Assembly (NCBI RefSeq): GCF_022829345.1
Contig: NZ_JAKSXV010000082.1
Span: 154,187-218,186 of the forward strand
Direction: 5' to 3'
Length of the DNA: 64,000 bases
Origin: Methylobacterium sp. J-090
Lineage (GTDB): Bacteria > Pseudomonadota > Alphaproteobacteria > Rhizobiales > Beijerinckiaceae
Part shown: positions 50,499-60,791 of the stretch, in pieces
Position numbering within the stretch: the first letter of the stretch is position 1
Layout: the number at the start of each line of letters is the position of its first letter
Program-made: the position numbers and the translations under genes
Notes under the pieces: model-generated
The model's input: only the letters and a program-made list of their open reading frames with translations
What the model was told of the DNA's origin: nothing
Database searches by the model: none

Positions 50499-51782
50499 CT
50501 AGATTCCCCCGCCGGCGACCTCGCGGGCCACGGCGCGGCGGCCGATGTCCCGGCGGCAGAACCCCTCCGGCCAGTCGATCCGGGCGATGGCGGCGTAGGC
50601 GCGGGCCTGGGCCTCCATCATGCTTGCACCGAGCGCCGTCACCGTGAGCACCCGGCCGCCATCGGCGAGGAGCTGCCCGTCCTCGGTCCGTGTGCCGGCC
50701 TGGAACACGATGACGTCGTCGCCTGCCTCCGCCTCGGCGACGCCCCGGATCACCGAGCCACGCATCACCGCGCCGGGGTAGCCCGCCGCCGCCATCACCA
50801 CGGTGAGGGCCGCGCGGCCCTCGTCGAACGGAATCACGATCCCCGACACGTCGCCGTCGCAGGCCGCGAGGAGGGCCGGGACGAGATCGCCGGCCAGACG
50901 CGGCATCAGCACCTGTGCCTCGGGATCGCCGAAGCGGGTGTTGTACTCGATCAGCTTCGGGCCGTCCGCCGTCAGCATGAGGCCGGCATAGAGGATGCCG
51001 GTGAACGGCATGCCGCGCGCGCGCATGCCGGCGAGCGTCGGGGCGATGATGGTCTCCATCACCGTCCGCTCCAAAGCGGGGGTGAGGATGGTAGCTGGCG
51101 AGTAGGCCCCCATGCCGCCGGTATTGGGACCGCGATCCCCATCGAACACGCGCTTGTGGTCCTGGGCCGTGCCCACGGGCACCGCGCGGCTGCCGTCGCA
51201 CAGGGCGAAGAAGCTCGCCTCCTCGCCGAACAGGCACTCCTCGATGACGATCTCGGCGCCGGGATCGCCCAGCATGGCCCGCACGGCGGCCCGCGCCTGA
51301 TCAAGGGTCTCGGCCACCACCACGCCCTTACCGGCGGCCAAGCCATCGGCCTTCACCACGATGGGCGCACCGCGCTCGGCGAGGTACGCCAAGGCCGGCG
51401 CGAGCTCGGTGAAGCGCGCGAAGGCGGCGGTGGGGATGCCGTACTCGGCGCACAGGTCCTTGGTGAAGCCCTTCGAGCCTTCGAGCTGGGCAGCGGCCCT
51501 CGTCGGCCCGAAGGCGCGGATGCCGGCCACCGTGAGATCGTCGACGAGTCCGGCCACCAGGGGCACCTCCGGTCCGATCACCACGAGGCCGATGGCGTGC
51601 GCGGCGCAGAACGCACAGACCGCCGCAGGGTCGGCCACGTCGAGGTCCGGCCGATTCTCGCCGAACGCCGCCGTTCCGGGATTGCCCGGCGCGGAAAACA
51701 GGTGGTCGCAGAGCGGGCTCTTGGTCAGCGCGTAGGCGAGGGCATGCTCGCGCCCCCCGGAGCCGATGAGGAGGATGTTCAT
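50499..51782 (-). CDS. purD: Phosphoribosylamine--glycine ligase
   Basis: Adds glycine to phosphoribosylamine (second step of de novo purine synthesis). 427 residues, ATP-grasp fold. It starts [20 protein letters not shown], then [24 protein letters not shown] (ATP-binding), [12 protein letters not shown], and [17 protein letters not shown] (metal-binding Glu). Start at ATG 51782; the frame is open to 51869. Divergent from a small membrane protein and xseA. Confidence 0.95.
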   Translation of the reverse strand: MNILLIGSGGREHALAYALTKSPLCDHLFSAPGNPGTAAFGENRPDLDVADPAAVCAFCAAHAIGLVVIGPEVPLVAGLVDDLTVAGIRAFGPTRAAAQLEGSKGFTKDLCAEYGIPTAAFARFTELAPALAYLAERGAPIVVKADGLAAGKGVVVAETLDQARAAVRAMLGDPGAEIVIEECLFGEEASFFALCDGSRAVPVGTAQDHKRVFDGDRGPNTGGMGAYSPATILTPALERTVMETIIAPTLAGMRARGMPFTGILYAGLMLTADGPKLIEYNTRFGDPEAQVLMPRLAGDLVPALLAACDGDVSGIVIPFDEGRAALTVVMAAAGYPGAVMRGSVIRGVAEAEAGDDVIVFQAGTRTEDGQLLADGGRVLTVTALGASMMEAQARAYAAIARIDWPEGFCRRDIGRRAVAREVAGGGI

Positions 51783-52027
51783 GGGCCAAAGCTCTTCCCC
51801 AAAACACCGTTCTTGAAAAGGCTTAATCCAGCGCGCAGACCGGCTTTGCACGGGACGGCGCCCGCGCACGGAGCCGATGCGCGTTTCCCGTCGGGGCAGC
51901 GGGAACCAAGTGATCCCAGTCGGGTTACGTTGGGATCATGCCAGGCTGTCGCAAATCCGTTTCGTATTCGATGGCCTCGCCCAGGCTTCGGGGCGTTAGT
52001 ATTGCGAAGTACGTGGTTCACGGGCGG

Positions 52028-52150
52028 ATGCCCATGCGAGCCGGAAACGACAATCCCCGACCGCACCATGCACCGGCCTGGTATTGGGCGATCGCCGTCG
52101 GTGCCCTTCCGACCTTCTGTGTGGCCCTGTTCCTTTCGGTCTTCCTGTAG
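52028..52150 (+). CDS. Small single-helix membrane protein
   Basis: A 40-codon frame whose product is a short polar N-terminus followed by one hydrophobic helix (about 18-40, WYWAIAVGALPTFCVALFLSVFL) ending almost at the C-terminus. The coding evidence is the uninterrupted hydrophobic pattern only; no clear ribosome-binding site. Located between purD and xseA. Function unknown, and it may be spurious. Confidence 0.4.
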   Translation: MPMRAGNDNPRPHHAPAWYWAIAVGALPTFCVALFLSVFL

Positions 52151-52237
52151 GACGGCCGGCTGTCTGCAGGACGGGTTGCGGACTGGCTCGCGGCGCGCCC
52201 TTTACCTGTTTGGCGCGCGGCACTAGCGTCCGGCACC

Positions 52238-53884
52238 ATGGCCGTACCCCCTCCGCCTTCCGCTGCCCCGAAGACCGGCACCACGCCGGTGTCGAACGTG
52301 CCCGAATGGTCCGTCGGTGATCTGGCGTCTGCCCTGAAACGGACGTTGGAGGACGCTTTCGGGCATGTCCGCCTGCGTGGTGAGATTTCGGGTTTTCGCG
52401 GGCAGCACGGATCCGGCCACGCCTACTTCTCCCTCAAGGACGGCACCGCCCGTATCGATGCCGTAGTGTGGAAGGGCACCTTCGCCCGCTTGCGCCAGAA
52501 GCCCCAGGAGGGCCTGGAGGTTGTCGCCACCGGCCGGATCACGACCTTCCCCGGAAAATCCTCGTACCAGATCGTCATCGAGACCCTGGAGCCCGCCGGC
52601 ATCGGTGCCTGGATGGCACTGCTGGAGGAGCGCAAGCGCGCGCTCGGCGCCGAGGGTCTGTTCGCGCCCGAGCGCAAGCGACCGATCCCCTACCTGCCGC
52701 GCGTGATCGGCATCGTGACCTCGCCCACGGGCGCCGTCATCCGCGACATCCTCCACCGTCTCGCCGACCGGTTTCCACGGCCCGTCCTGGTCTGGCCCGT
52801 CCGGGTCCAGGGGGAGGGGGCGGCCGAGGAAATCGCCGCTGCCATCCGGGGTTTCAACGCGCTGCCCCCCGGTGGCGCGATCCCGCGCCCCGACCTGCTC
52901 ATCGTGGCGCGCGGCGGAGGCTCCATCGAGGACCTGTGGGCCTTCAACGAGGAGGCGGTGGTGCGCGCCGCCGCCGATTCCACGATTCCCCTGATCTCAG
53001 CGGTGGGCCACGAGACCGACACCACCCTCATCGATTTCGTCTCCGACCGGCGGGCGCCCACCCCCACGGGGGCCGCCGAGATGGCGGTGCCGGTCCGCGC
53101 CGAGCTCCTCTCCGAGGTCGCCGATCTCGGCCGGCGCCAGCGCGAGGCCGTGGAACGCAAGCTCGACCGGGAGGGCAGCGACCTGCGCGCCCTCGTCAGG
53201 GCGATGCCCGGCGTCGATGCCTTCCTGGCGGGCAAGCGCCAGCGCCTCGATCTCGCCGAGGCCCGCCTCGGGCCGGCGCTCGCCGGCAACGCCCGGGTCC
53301 ACCGCCTCCGGGTCTCGCGCCTCGTGGAGCGCTTCGTGCGCCACCCGCCGACCCTGGCCCTGGCGACGGCGCGCGGGCGCCTCGCCCGCCTCGGCGACCG
53401 GCCGGGCGCGGCGTTGCGCCACGGCACCACCCGGAAGGCCGAGTCCCTAGCCTATCTCGGCCGCCGCCTCGTCGTCGCCCGGGATGCGACCCTGGCACGG
53501 GCGGGTGCGGAGCAGGCGAGGGGGCGTGACCGGCTCGGCGACCTCCACGATCGCCTCGACCGCGCCGGCGCCCGCCTGACCGAGCGCCGCCGCGACCGCC
53601 TCGCGACCCTGACGAGCCTTCTCGGGTCCCTGAGCTACCGCGCCGTGCTGGCCCGCGGCTTCGCCCTGGTCCGCGACGGGTCCGGCGCGGCCGTCCGCTC
53701 GGCCGCCGCCGCATCGGAGGCCGAGCGCCTCACCCTCGAATTCGCCGACGGTACCCTGACGGCACGGGTCGAGACCGCCGCCGTGCCGGGCGGAGACGGC
53801 GCTCCGGCACCGGCGCGCCCCAAGCGCACGCCGCGAAAGCCGGCGGCCAAGCCCGTCGTCCAGGGCTCCCTTTTCGAGGGATGA
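52238..53884 (+). CDS. xseA: Exodeoxyribonuclease VII large subunit
   Basis: Large subunit of the single-strand nuclease that trims DNA ends. 548 residues: N-terminal OB-fold (about 18-120, EWSVGDLASALKRTLED, GHVRLRGEISGF), the catalytic Exonuc_VII_L domain (about 130-330) with VITSPTGAVIRDI-like VTSPTGAVIRDI, ARGGGSIEDLWAFNEE and SAVGHETDTTLIDFVSDRRAPTPTGAAE, then a long coiled coil and a basic Pro/Lys tail. Longer than the enterobacterial enzyme because of that tail. The small subunit gene xseB is not adjacent. Confidence 0.95.
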   Translation: MAVPPPPSAAPKTGTTPVSNVPEWSVGDLASALKRTLEDAFGHVRLRGEISGFRGQHGSGHAYFSLKDGTARIDAVVWKGTFARLRQKPQEGLEVVATGRITTFPGKSSYQIVIETLEPAGIGAWMALLEERKRALGAEGLFAPERKRPIPYLPRVIGIVTSPTGAVIRDILHRLADRFPRPVLVWPVRVQGEGAAEEIAAAIRGFNALPPGGAIPRPDLLIVARGGGSIEDLWAFNEEAVVRAAADSTIPLISAVGHETDTTLIDFVSDRRAPTPTGAAEMAVPVRAELLSEVADLGRRQREAVERKLDREGSDLRALVRAMPGVDAFLAGKRQRLDLAEARLGPALAGNARVHRLRVSRLVERFVRHPPTLALATARGRLARLGDRPGAALRHGTTRKAESLAYLGRRLVVARDATLARAGAEQARGRDRLGDLHDRLDRAGARLTERRRDRLATLTSLLGSLSYRAVLARGFALVRDGSGAAVRSAAAASEAERLTLEFADGTLTARVETAAVPGGDGAPAPARPKRTPRKPAAKPVVQGSLFEG

Positions 53885-54033
53885 CGCGGCTTGCCCGTCA
53901 GCGCCGCCTCGCCATGGTCTCCTCGCAATGGCCGCCCCGCCATGTCCGGCCACGGGTTGACGAACGGAGCGGCGTTTGCGAACCGCGGCACGGCCCATGC
54001 CTGAGGCAGGCTGCCAGACGCGAAGGAGCCGTG

Positions 54034-54261
54034 ATGACCACCACGATCGACAGCGCCCAGAAGCTCCACCTCGTCTTCGGCGGCGAACTGGAAAGCCTCG
54101 ACGGCGTGAATTTTCGCGACGTGAAGGGCCTCGATATCGTCGGCATCTTTCCCGACTACGCCTCGGCCCAGACCGCCTGGAAATCCAAGGCGCAATCCAC
54201 GGTCGACAGCGCGCAGACCCGCTACTTCATCGTGCACCTGCACCGCCTGCTCGAACCCTGA
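54034..54261 (+). CDS. DUF4170 protein
   Basis: 75-residue alphaproteobacterial protein of unknown function. It has HLVFGGELESLDGVNFRDVK, VGIFPDYASAQTAWKSKAQ and ends YFIVHLHRLLEP, typical of DUF4170. AGGAG lies 5 nt before a GTG and 8 nt before the ATG at 54034. A prs gene follows. A regulatory partner role for such small proteins is speculation. Confidence 0.85.
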   Translation: MTTTIDSAQKLHLVFGGELESLDGVNFRDVKGLDIVGIFPDYASAQTAWKSKAQSTVDSAQTRYFIVHLHRLLEP

Positions 54262-54409
54262 TCTGTGCAGGGCGTGGGGGAGACTGCGTGAAGGCATTGT
54301 GACGCCCCCCCGTCGACTGATATGGACCGCGGCAGCAAACCGCTCCCGGTTTCAACGACTTGGTTTAGTGACCCTGGTTCAACGGGCTCGGTGGGCGAAG
54401 GATCGCGAG

Positions 54410-54427
54410 ATGAAGACCCCGGCATGA
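54410..54427 (+). other. Five-codon leader ORF overlapping the prs start
   Basis: ATG AAG ACC CCG GCA TGA is preceded by AAGGA 7 nt upstream. Its stop codon overlaps the prs ATG (ATGA at 54424). This could couple prs translation to a tiny leader; prs itself has no other good ribosome-binding site. Confidence 0.4.
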
Positions 54428-55368
54428 AATCCTCGATCAAGATCATCGCCGGCAACGCGAGCCGCCCCCTGGCCGAGGCCATCGCGGCCTACCTCGAACT
54501 GCCGCTGGCCAAGTGCATGGTCCGGCGGTTCGCCGACATGGAGATCTTCGTCGAGCTGCAGGAGAACGTCCGCGGCGAGGACGTCTTCATCGTCCAGTCG
54601 ACGTCGTTTCCCGCCAACGATCACCTGATGGAACTGCTCATCATGATCGACGCGGCCCGGCGCTCGTCGGCCCGGCGCATCACCGCCGTGATCCCGTATT
54701 TCGGCTATGCCCGACAGGACCGGCGCACCTCCGGCCGCACCCCGATCTCGGCCAAGCTCGTCGCCAACCTCATCACCGAGGCCGGCGCCGACCGGGTGAT
54801 GACGCTGGATCTCCATGCCGGCCAGATCCAGGGCTTCTTCGACATTCCCACCGACAACCTGTTCGCCGCCCCCGTGAAGGTGCGCGACATCAAGGAGCGC
54901 CTCGACCCCAAGGACTGGATGGTGGTCTCGCCCGACGTCGGCGGCGTGGTGCGGGCCCGCGCCATCGCCAAGCGCATCGACGCGACGCTCGCCATCGTCG
55001 ACAAGCGCCGCGAACGCCCCGGCGAATCGGAGGTGATGAACATCATCGGCGAGGTCGAGGGCCGCTCGTGCATCCTCGTCGACGACATCGTCGACTCCGG
55101 CGGCACACTGGTGAACGCGGCCGAGGCCCTGCTCAATGCCGGCGCCAAGGATGTCTCGGCCTACATCACCCACGGGGTGCTGTCGGGCGGCGCGGTCTCG
55201 CGCATCGCCGCCTCGCGGATGAAGGAGCTGGTGATCACCGACTCGATCCAGCCGACGCAGGCCGTCAAGCTCGCCCGCAACATCCGCGTCGCCACCATCG
55301 CGCCGCTCCTCGGCGAGGCCATCGGCCGGACCGCGACGGAATCGAGCGTGTCGAGCCTGTTCACTTGA
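54424..55368 (+). CDS. prs: Ribose-phosphate pyrophosphokinase (PRPP synthase)
   Basis: Makes PRPP for purine, pyrimidine, NAD, histidine and tryptophan synthesis. 314 residues, class I enzyme. It has [22 protein letters not shown], the ATP-binding [34 protein letters not shown], and the PRPP loop [12 protein letters not shown]. Start at ATG 54424; the frame extends upstream to 54322 but without family similarity. Near purD and trpF, two users of PRPP, though not in one operon with them. Confidence 0.95.
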   Translation: MKSSIKIIAGNASRPLAEAIAAYLELPLAKCMVRRFADMEIFVELQENVRGEDVFIVQSTSFPANDHLMELLIMIDAARRSSARRITAVIPYFGYARQDRRTSGRTPISAKLVANLITEAGADRVMTLDLHAGQIQGFFDIPTDNLFAAPVKVRDIKERLDPKDWMVVSPDVGGVVRARAIAKRIDATLAIVDKRRERPGESEVMNIIGEVEGRSCILVDDIVDSGGTLVNAAEALLNAGAKDVSAYITHGVLSGGAVSRIAASRMKELVITDSIQPTQAVKLARNIRVATIAPLLGEAIGRTATESSVSSLFT

Positions 55369-55407
55369 AAGACGGGACGGGGAGGGGCGTCGGGCGAGTG
55401 ATCGCAA

Positions 55408-55437
55408 TTGCGCATTCCCCTCCGCAGCCTGTATAGA
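55408..55437 (+). promoter_or_regulatory. Candidate sigma70 promoter for trcR
   Basis: TTGCGC at 55408-55413 and TATAGA at 55432-55437 with an 18-nt spacer, about 120 nt before the trcR ATG. Confidence 0.4.
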
Positions 55438-55557
55438 CGCAACTCCCCTATTGCAGCGTTGAGACGGGATGCTGCCGGCCAGTCCCAGGCCGGAGCGAGC
55501 GGCGCCACGTCGGCGGCGCCCCGACGCCCGTCCCGCCCCAACCGTTGGAGTTGCCCG

Positions 55558-56271
55558 ATGACCCAAGGCCCGTTGATGCCGAAGGCGACCGCCGTCTGGC
55601 TGGTGGAGAACACCTCCCTGGCCTTCGAGCAGATCGCCGAGTTCTGCAAGCTGCATCCCCTGGAGGTGAAGGGCATCGCCGACGGCGAGGTCGCGGCCGG
55701 GATCAAGGGCCTCGACCCGATCACCACGGGCCAGCTCACCCGCGACGAGATCGAGCGCGCCCAGAAGGTGCCGAACTACAAGCTCAAGGTCGCCGTCTCG
55801 AAGGTGAAGCTGCCCGAGGTCAAGCGCACCACCAAGGGCCCACGCTACACCCCGCTGTCGCGTCGCCAGGATCGCCCCAACGCGATCCTCTGGCTCCTGC
55901 GCAACCATCCCGAACTCAAGGACGCGCAGGTCATCCGGCTCGTCGGCACCACCAAGTCGACGATCCAGCAGATCCGCGAGCGCACCCACTGGAACTCGGC
56001 CTCGCTCCAGCCCATGGACCCGGTGACGCTCGGCCTGTGCACGCAGATCGACCTCGACTTCGAGGTCCAGCGCTCGGCCAAGGACCGGCCCGCCGCACTT
56101 CCCGCCGACGGCGGTGCGACCCTCCTGCCGACGGAAGTCTCCACGGCCACGGATTACACCGAGACCGACGAGCATCACCGCTCCGTGCGCGACGAGAAGC
56201 TCAACGCCGATTCCGTGTTCGCCAAGCTCAAGGGCATGCGCAACACCGACGCGGATGACGACGAGGACTGA
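55558..56271 (+). CDS. trcR: Cell-cycle transcriptional regulator TrcR (DUF1013)
   Basis: Conserved alphaproteobacterial regulator, 237 residues, entirely DUF1013 to about residue 180. It starts PLMPKATAVWLVENTSLAFEQIAEFC, then LHPLEVKGIADGEV and the central ILWLLRNHPELKDAQVIRLVGTTKSTIQQIRERTHW, a helix-turn-helix-like region. The Caulobacter homologue TrcR has been reported to associate with RNA polymerase at cell-cycle promoters. ATG 55558 is chosen; the frame opens at 55408 without homology. Ends before a strong terminator. Confidence 0.9.
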   Translation: MTQGPLMPKATAVWLVENTSLAFEQIAEFCKLHPLEVKGIADGEVAAGIKGLDPITTGQLTRDEIERAQKVPNYKLKVAVSKVKLPEVKRTTKGPRYTPLSRRQDRPNAILWLLRNHPELKDAQVIRLVGTTKSTIQQIRERTHWNSASLQPMDPVTLGLCTQIDLDFEVQRSAKDRPAALPADGGATLLPTEVSTATDYTETDEHHRSVRDEKLNADSVFAKLKGMRNTDADDDED

Positions 56272-56300
56272 TTTCCGTCCGCAGGACTTGAGACGACCCG

Positions 56301-56330
56301 ATCCGCGCCGGAGCCCCGGCGCGGATTTTT
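56301..56330 (+). terminator. Rho-independent terminator of trcR
   Basis: ATCCGCGCCGG and CCGGCGCGGAT form an 11-bp stem with a 4-nt loop, followed by a run of T (56326-56330), 30 nt after the trcR stop. Confidence 0.92.
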
Positions 56331-56473
56331 CATACGTCGCTCGGCTTCTGCTTTCTCGACGCCGCCGACGGCACGATAATGAGAACCGAACCCCGATCTC
56401 AGGTCGCCAACCCTGAGAAAATGCGCAATATTGCCTCCCCTCGGTGGACGAGGGCGCATTTCCAGGGACCACC

Positions 56474-57028
56474 ATGACCGCGCAGGGCACTGGACAGGAG
56501 ACGGGAACGGCATCCGATCCGCCGGATTTGGCGGCCTTGGCCCTGTCTCCGGCCGAAGTCGGGCCGGCCCCCGAACATTCGGCGTCCGAGCCCGTGACCC
56601 TCGCCGAATCGCTGATGGCGGATGCGGGGTGGAGCCCGGCGAATTTCGGCGGCGACGGCCCCAACCCGCCCTACCTGCGTATCGGCGGCAAGCTCTGGGT
56701 GACGCTGACCGAATTCGAGCCGTGCTTCTCGTCGTTCCACCGGGACCGGGTGCTGTTTCGTTCCAAGGTCTCCATGGCCGACCACCTGTCGCGCTACGAC
56801 CAGATCATGGTCGATCCCCTCGCGTTCGAGGAATGCTTCGGCCCCCTGGAGGGAACCGACGCCACCTTTCCGTTCGGGGCCTGGCTCACCATCCGTGAGG
56901 TGCGTTTCACCGGTATCGAACTGCTGGGCAAGCGGCACGGTCCGGTGGTGCTGCCCCTCGAACCCCTGGCCGTGGCCTCGGCCGTCTGGCTGCGCAACAC
57001 GCGCCAGCCGGGTCGAGCCCCGGTGTGA
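56474..57028 (+). CDS. Hypothetical PilZ-size soluble protein
   Basis: Unrecognised protein of 184 residues (194 if started at 56444). The first 60 residues are probably disordered. The folded part (about 70-180) starts LAESLMADAGWSPANFGGDG and contains LRIGGKLWVTLTEFEPCFSSFH and a final strand HGPVVLPLEPLAVASAVWLR. No signal peptide or membrane segment. No partner in the neighbourhood; it lies between trcR and rpsA. Coding potential rests on length and the presence of a coherent globular segment. Confidence 0.6.
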   Translation: MTAQGTGQETGTASDPPDLAALALSPAEVGPAPEHSASEPVTLAESLMADAGWSPANFGGDGPNPPYLRIGGKLWVTLTEFEPCFSSFHRDRVLFRSKVSMADHLSRYDQIMVDPLAFEECFGPLEGTDATFPFGAWLTIREVRFTGIELLGKRHGPVVLPLEPLAVASAVWLRNTRQPGRAPV

Positions 57029-57310
57029 TCGCCGCGATGCGCCTTCGGACGGACGCCCAGTCTTGCCGTGAGCGGCACGATCCGGTATGCAACCGCCGTT
57101 CTCCGATTGGAATCGACGAGGCGCGGGCGGTTTTCGCACCGCTTCGGCCCATTGGGGAATGGCCCTCGACCATTGTTCCAGAATGCGTCGGCCCTCCTCA
57201 GGGGGGTGAGCCCGTCCGGTCCTCCAAGGATCGCGGGCGGCGATCGCCGAGGGTGCCCCGTCACACGAACCGCCGACGCCGGCCTCCGATGAGGCCTGTC
57301 AGGAGACAGA

Positions 57311-59041
57311 ATGACCGCTGGTAACGCCCTGCAGCGTAACCCGAGCCGCGACGATTTCGCGGCTCTCCTCGAGGAGAGCTTCCTCGAGCACGAGATCACC
57401 GAAGGCTCCGTCGTCAAGGGTCGCGTCGTCGCGATCGAGAAGGACGTGGCCGTCATCGACATCGGCGCCAAGACGGAAGGCCGTGTCGCCCTCAAGGAAT
57501 TCAACGGCCCCGGCCGCGAAGGCGAGCTCGCCGTCGGCGACGAGGTCGAGGTCTATGTCGACCGCATCGAGAATGCGCTGGGCGAGGCCGTCATCTCGCG
57601 CGACAAGGCACGCCGCGAAGAGAGCTGGGTCAAGCTCGAGAAGGCCTTCGAGGCCAACGAGCGCGTCACCGGCGCGATCTTCAACCAGGTCAAGGGCGGC
57701 TACACCGTCGACCTCGACGGCGCCGTGGCGTTCCTGCCGCGCTCCCAGGTCGACATCCGCCCCGTGCGCGACGTCACGCCCCTGCTCGGCACCCCGCAGC
57801 CGTTCCAGATCCTCAAGATGGATCGCCGCCGCGGCAACATCGTCGTGTCGCGCCGCACCGTCCTCGAGGAGAGCCGCGCCGAGCAGCGCTCCGAGCTCGT
57901 GGCCAACCTCGAAGAGGGTCAGGTCATCGACGGCGTCGTCAAGAACATCACCGAGTACGGCGCCTTCGTCGATCTCGGCGGCATCGACGGCCTGCTCCAC
58001 GTCACCGACATGGCGTGGCGCCGCGTGAACCATCCGTCCGAGGTCGTGACCATCGGCCAGACGGTCAAGGTCAAGATCATCAAGATCAACCACGAGACCC
58101 ACCGCATCTCGCTCGGCATCAAGCAGCTGCTCGCCGATCCGTGGGAGGGCATCGCCCAGCGCTACCCCGTCGACGCCAAGCTCAAGGGCCGTGTCACCAA
58201 CATCACCGATTACGGCGCCTTCGTGGAGCTGGAGCCGGGGATCGAGGGTCTGATCCACGTCTCCGAGATGTCCTGGACGAAGAAGAACGTCCATCCGGGC
58301 AAGATCGTCTCCACCTCCCAGGAAGTGGAAGTGCAGATCCTCGAGGTCGATCCGGTCAAGCGCCGCATCTCGCTCGGCCTCAAGCAGACCCTCCAGAACC
58401 CCTGGGAGGCCTTCGCCGAGCAGCATCCGGTCGGCTCCGAGGTCGAGGGCGAGGTCAAGAACAAGACCGAGTTCGGCCTGTTCATCGGTCTCGACGGCGA
58501 TGTCGACGGCATGGTCCACCTGTCGGATCTCGACTGGAACCGTCCCGGCGAGCAGGTCATCGAGGAGTTCAAGAAGGGCGACATGCTGCGCGCCCAGGTT
58601 CTCGACGTCGATGTCGAGAAGGAGCGCATCTCGCTCGGCGTGAAGCAGCTCGGCGGCGACCCCTTCACGGAGGCCGGTGAGCTCAAGAAGGGTCAGATCG
58701 TGACCTGCGAAGTGACGGAAGTGAAGGATTCGGGCGTCGACGTGAAGATCGTCGACACCGACCTCACCACCTTCATCCGCCGGGCCGAGCTCGCCCGCGA
58801 CCGTGGCGACCAGCGCCCCGAGCGCTTCGCCGCCGGCGAGAAGTTCGATGCCCGCGTGATCCAGTTCGACCGCAAGGCGCGCCGGGTCCAGCTCTCCATC
58901 AAGGCCCTCGAAATGGCCGAGGAGAAGGAGGCGATGGCCCAGTTCGGCTCCGCCGATTCCGGTGCCTCGCTCGGCGAGATCCTGGGCGCAGCCTTCAAGA
59001 AGGCCCGCACCAGCGACGACAAGGACGACGCCCAGGATTGA
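57311..59041 (+). CDS. rpsA: 30S ribosomal protein S1
   Basis: mRNA-binding ribosomal protein of 576 residues, with six S1 OB-fold repeats (about 31-100, 118-185, 204-273, 289-360, 376-448, 463-535). Repeats 3-5 carry [47 protein letters not shown] and [28 protein letters not shown] just before ATG 57311. Codon use is strongly biased, as expected for a highly expressed gene. First gene of the conserved rpsA-sppA-ihfB block, but separated from it by a strong terminator. Confidence 0.97.
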   Translation: MTAGNALQRNPSRDDFAALLEESFLEHEITEGSVVKGRVVAIEKDVAVIDIGAKTEGRVALKEFNGPGREGELAVGDEVEVYVDRIENALGEAVISRDKARREESWVKLEKAFEANERVTGAIFNQVKGGYTVDLDGAVAFLPRSQVDIRPVRDVTPLLGTPQPFQILKMDRRRGNIVVSRRTVLEESRAEQRSELVANLEEGQVIDGVVKNITEYGAFVDLGGIDGLLHVTDMAWRRVNHPSEVVTIGQTVKVKIIKINHETHRISLGIKQLLADPWEGIAQRYPVDAKLKGRVTNITDYGAFVELEPGIEGLIHVSEMSWTKKNVHPGKIVSTSQEVEVQILEVDPVKRRISLGLKQTLQNPWEAFAEQHPVGSEVEGEVKNKTEFGLFIGLDGDVDGMVHLSDLDWNRPGEQVIEEFKKGDMLRAQVLDVDVEKERISLGVKQLGGDPFTEAGELKKGQIVTCEVTEVKDSGVDVKIVDTDLTTFIRRAELARDRGDQRPERFAAGEKFDARVIQFDRKARRVQLSIKALEMAEEKEAMAQFGSADSGASLGEILGAAFKKARTSDDKDDAQD

Positions 59042-59418
59042 TCGTCCCGGCGCGACCCTCCCGGGATTCTCTACGGGTCCCGGGGGCCTGACTTGAAAAC
59101 GCCCGCGCGGGGATCAAACCTCGCGCGGGCGTTTTCACGTTCGGCCATGCAATATCCAACCAAGGACTTTCGCACTGCAGCGCGAAGACTTGCGAATTCT
59201 ATCCGCTTGGAAACCCGCTCCCCTCTTGCCGGTCCCCGGCGGGCGAGGCTAGAACACCCACGCCGAGGATGCGAGGCGGGGCAAGGGCTTGGGGCCATCC
59301 GGCGACGGGTGACGCAGGGTTCGGGAACCGTCACGAACCGCGGCGAAGCCGGGTGTTTCAAGCCCGGGCAACCCATCACGGCCGGGAACGGTCGGTGCGC
59401 GAGGGAGCGAACCATCGC
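59042..59418. other. Region between rpsA and sppA
   Basis: Holds the rpsA terminator at 59095-59136, then about 280 nt with no supported gene that should contain the promoter for the sppA-ihfB-lapA-trpF-trpB transcript. The open frame here is an upstream extension of sppA without similarity. Confidence 0.5.
59095..59136 (+). terminator. rpsA terminator
   Basis: GAAAACGCCCGCGCG and CGCGCGGGCGTTTTC pair perfectly over 15 bp with a 12-nt loop, 54 nt after the rpsA stop. Flanked by A and T runs, so possibly active in both directions. Confidence 0.92.
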
Positions 59419-60405
59419 ATGGCCGCTGACGCCGAACTCCTCATCGATCGCCGGCGCCTGCGCCGCAAACTCTCCCTGTGGCGGGTGGTGGGCATCGGCG
59501 GCCTCGTTCTTGCCGTCGGTGCCGTGGGCCTGCGTGTCCGCAGCGGCACCGAGCCCCTCGGCTTCGGGGCGGTCAAGCCGCAGATCGCGCGCATCTCCAT
59601 CGGCGGCTTCATCGCCGGCGCCGAGGCCACCACCAAGCTCATCGAGCGCGTGCGCGACGCGGGTGCCGTTCAGGGTGTCGTGGTCTCGATCTCCTCGCCC
59701 GGCGGTACCACCACGGGCTCGGAGGAGCTCTACCGCAACCTGCGGGCGCTTGCCGAGAAGAAGCCCATGGTCGCCTTCGTCGACGGCACCGCCGCATCCG
59801 GCGCCTACATCGCCGCCATCGCGGCCGACCACATCGTCGCGCGCGAGACGGCGCTGGTCGGCTCCATCGGCGTCCTGTTCCAGTACCCGGACCTGTCGGG
59901 CCTCCTCGACAAGGTCGGGGTGAAGGTCGAATCGGTCAAATCCGCCCCCCTCAAGGCCGAGCCGTCTGGCTTCACACCGACCTCGCCGGAGGCGCGCGCG
60001 GCCCTCGCCGCCGTCGTCGGCGACACCTATGCCTGGTTCAAGGGCCTCGTCTCCGAACGGCGCAAGATGACCGACAAGGAACTCGCCACCGTCTCCGACG
60101 GACGGGTGTTCAGTGGCCGCCAGAGTGTGCCCCTCAAGCTCATCGACGGCGTCGGCGGCGAGCGCCAGGCCATCGCCTGGCTCGAATCCGAACGCGGCGT
60201 CGCCAAGAACCTGCCGGTTCTCGACTGGAAGCCGAAGGCCAGGAGCGATTTCCAGCTCTGGTCGGCGCTCGGCCTCGGCGCCGATCTCGTGGGTCTGGAC
60301 GGCCTCGCCGCCCGCCTGCGCCAGGTTGGCGACGAGACCGCGAGCGCGGCCCAGGGCGGTCTCCTGGCCGTGTGGCGGCCCGGCCCCGCCGATGCCGTCC
60401 GCTGA
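59419..60405 (+). CDS. sppA: Signal peptide peptidase SppA (S49 family)
   Basis: Membrane-bound serine/lysine protease that degrades cleaved signal peptides. 328 residues, the short (Gram-positive-like) form: N-terminal membrane anchor (about 22-40), then S49 domain with ISSPGGTTTGSEELY, the nucleophile Ser127 in VDGTAASGAYIAA and general-base Lys179 in SAPLKAEPSG. The Ser-Lys distance of 52 residues is that of characterised SppA enzymes. Start at ATG 59419. 31 nt upstream of ihfB. Confidence 0.92.
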   Translation: MAADAELLIDRRRLRRKLSLWRVVGIGGLVLAVGAVGLRVRSGTEPLGFGAVKPQIARISIGGFIAGAEATTKLIERVRDAGAVQGVVVSISSPGGTTTGSEELYRNLRALAEKKPMVAFVDGTAASGAYIAAIAADHIVARETALVGSIGVLFQYPDLSGLLDKVGVKVESVKSAPLKAEPSGFTPTSPEARAALAAVVGDTYAWFKGLVSERRKMTDKELATVSDGRVFSGRQSVPLKLIDGVGGERQAIAWLESERGVAKNLPVLDWKPKARSDFQLWSALGLGADLVGLDGLAARLRQVGDETASAAQGGLLAVWRPGPADAVR

Positions 60406-60436
60406 AACCTGCTCATGACGTCGTGAAGGCCGCAGC

Positions 60437-60757
60437 ATGATCAAATCGGAGCTCGTGCTCAGGATCGCCGAGCAGAACCCCCATCTCTACCAGCGCGACG
60501 TCGAGACCCTGGTCAACGCGATCCTCGACACCATCGCGGACGCCCTGGCCCGGGGCGACCGGGTCGAGTTGCGCGGCTTCGGGGCCTTCTCGGTGAAGCG
60601 TCGGGATGCGCGGCGCGGGCGCAACCCGCGCACGGGTGCAGCCGTTGCCGTCTCCGAGAAGGCCATCCCGGTGTTCAAGACCGGCAAGGAGATGCGCCTG
60701 CGCCTCAACGAAGCCGGCATCGGTTCGGAGGAGACGGCCACCGCCGCCGCCTCATGA
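60437..60757 (+). CDS. ihfB: Integration host factor subunit beta
   Basis: DNA-bending HU-family protein of 106 residues. It starts [23 protein letters not shown], with [25 protein letters not shown] forming the beta arm and the Pro that intercalates DNA. RNPRTG then [13 protein letters not shown] are typical of IhfB rather than HU. In the conserved order sppA-ihfB-lapA-trpF. Confidence 0.95.
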   Translation: MIKSELVLRIAEQNPHLYQRDVETLVNAILDTIADALARGDRVELRGFGAFSVKRRDARRGRNPRTGAAVAVSEKAIPVFKTGKEMRLRLNEAGIGSEETATAAAS

Positions 60758-60791
60758 GCCGCCGGACCACAGATTCGATCGGAGTGCTTCG

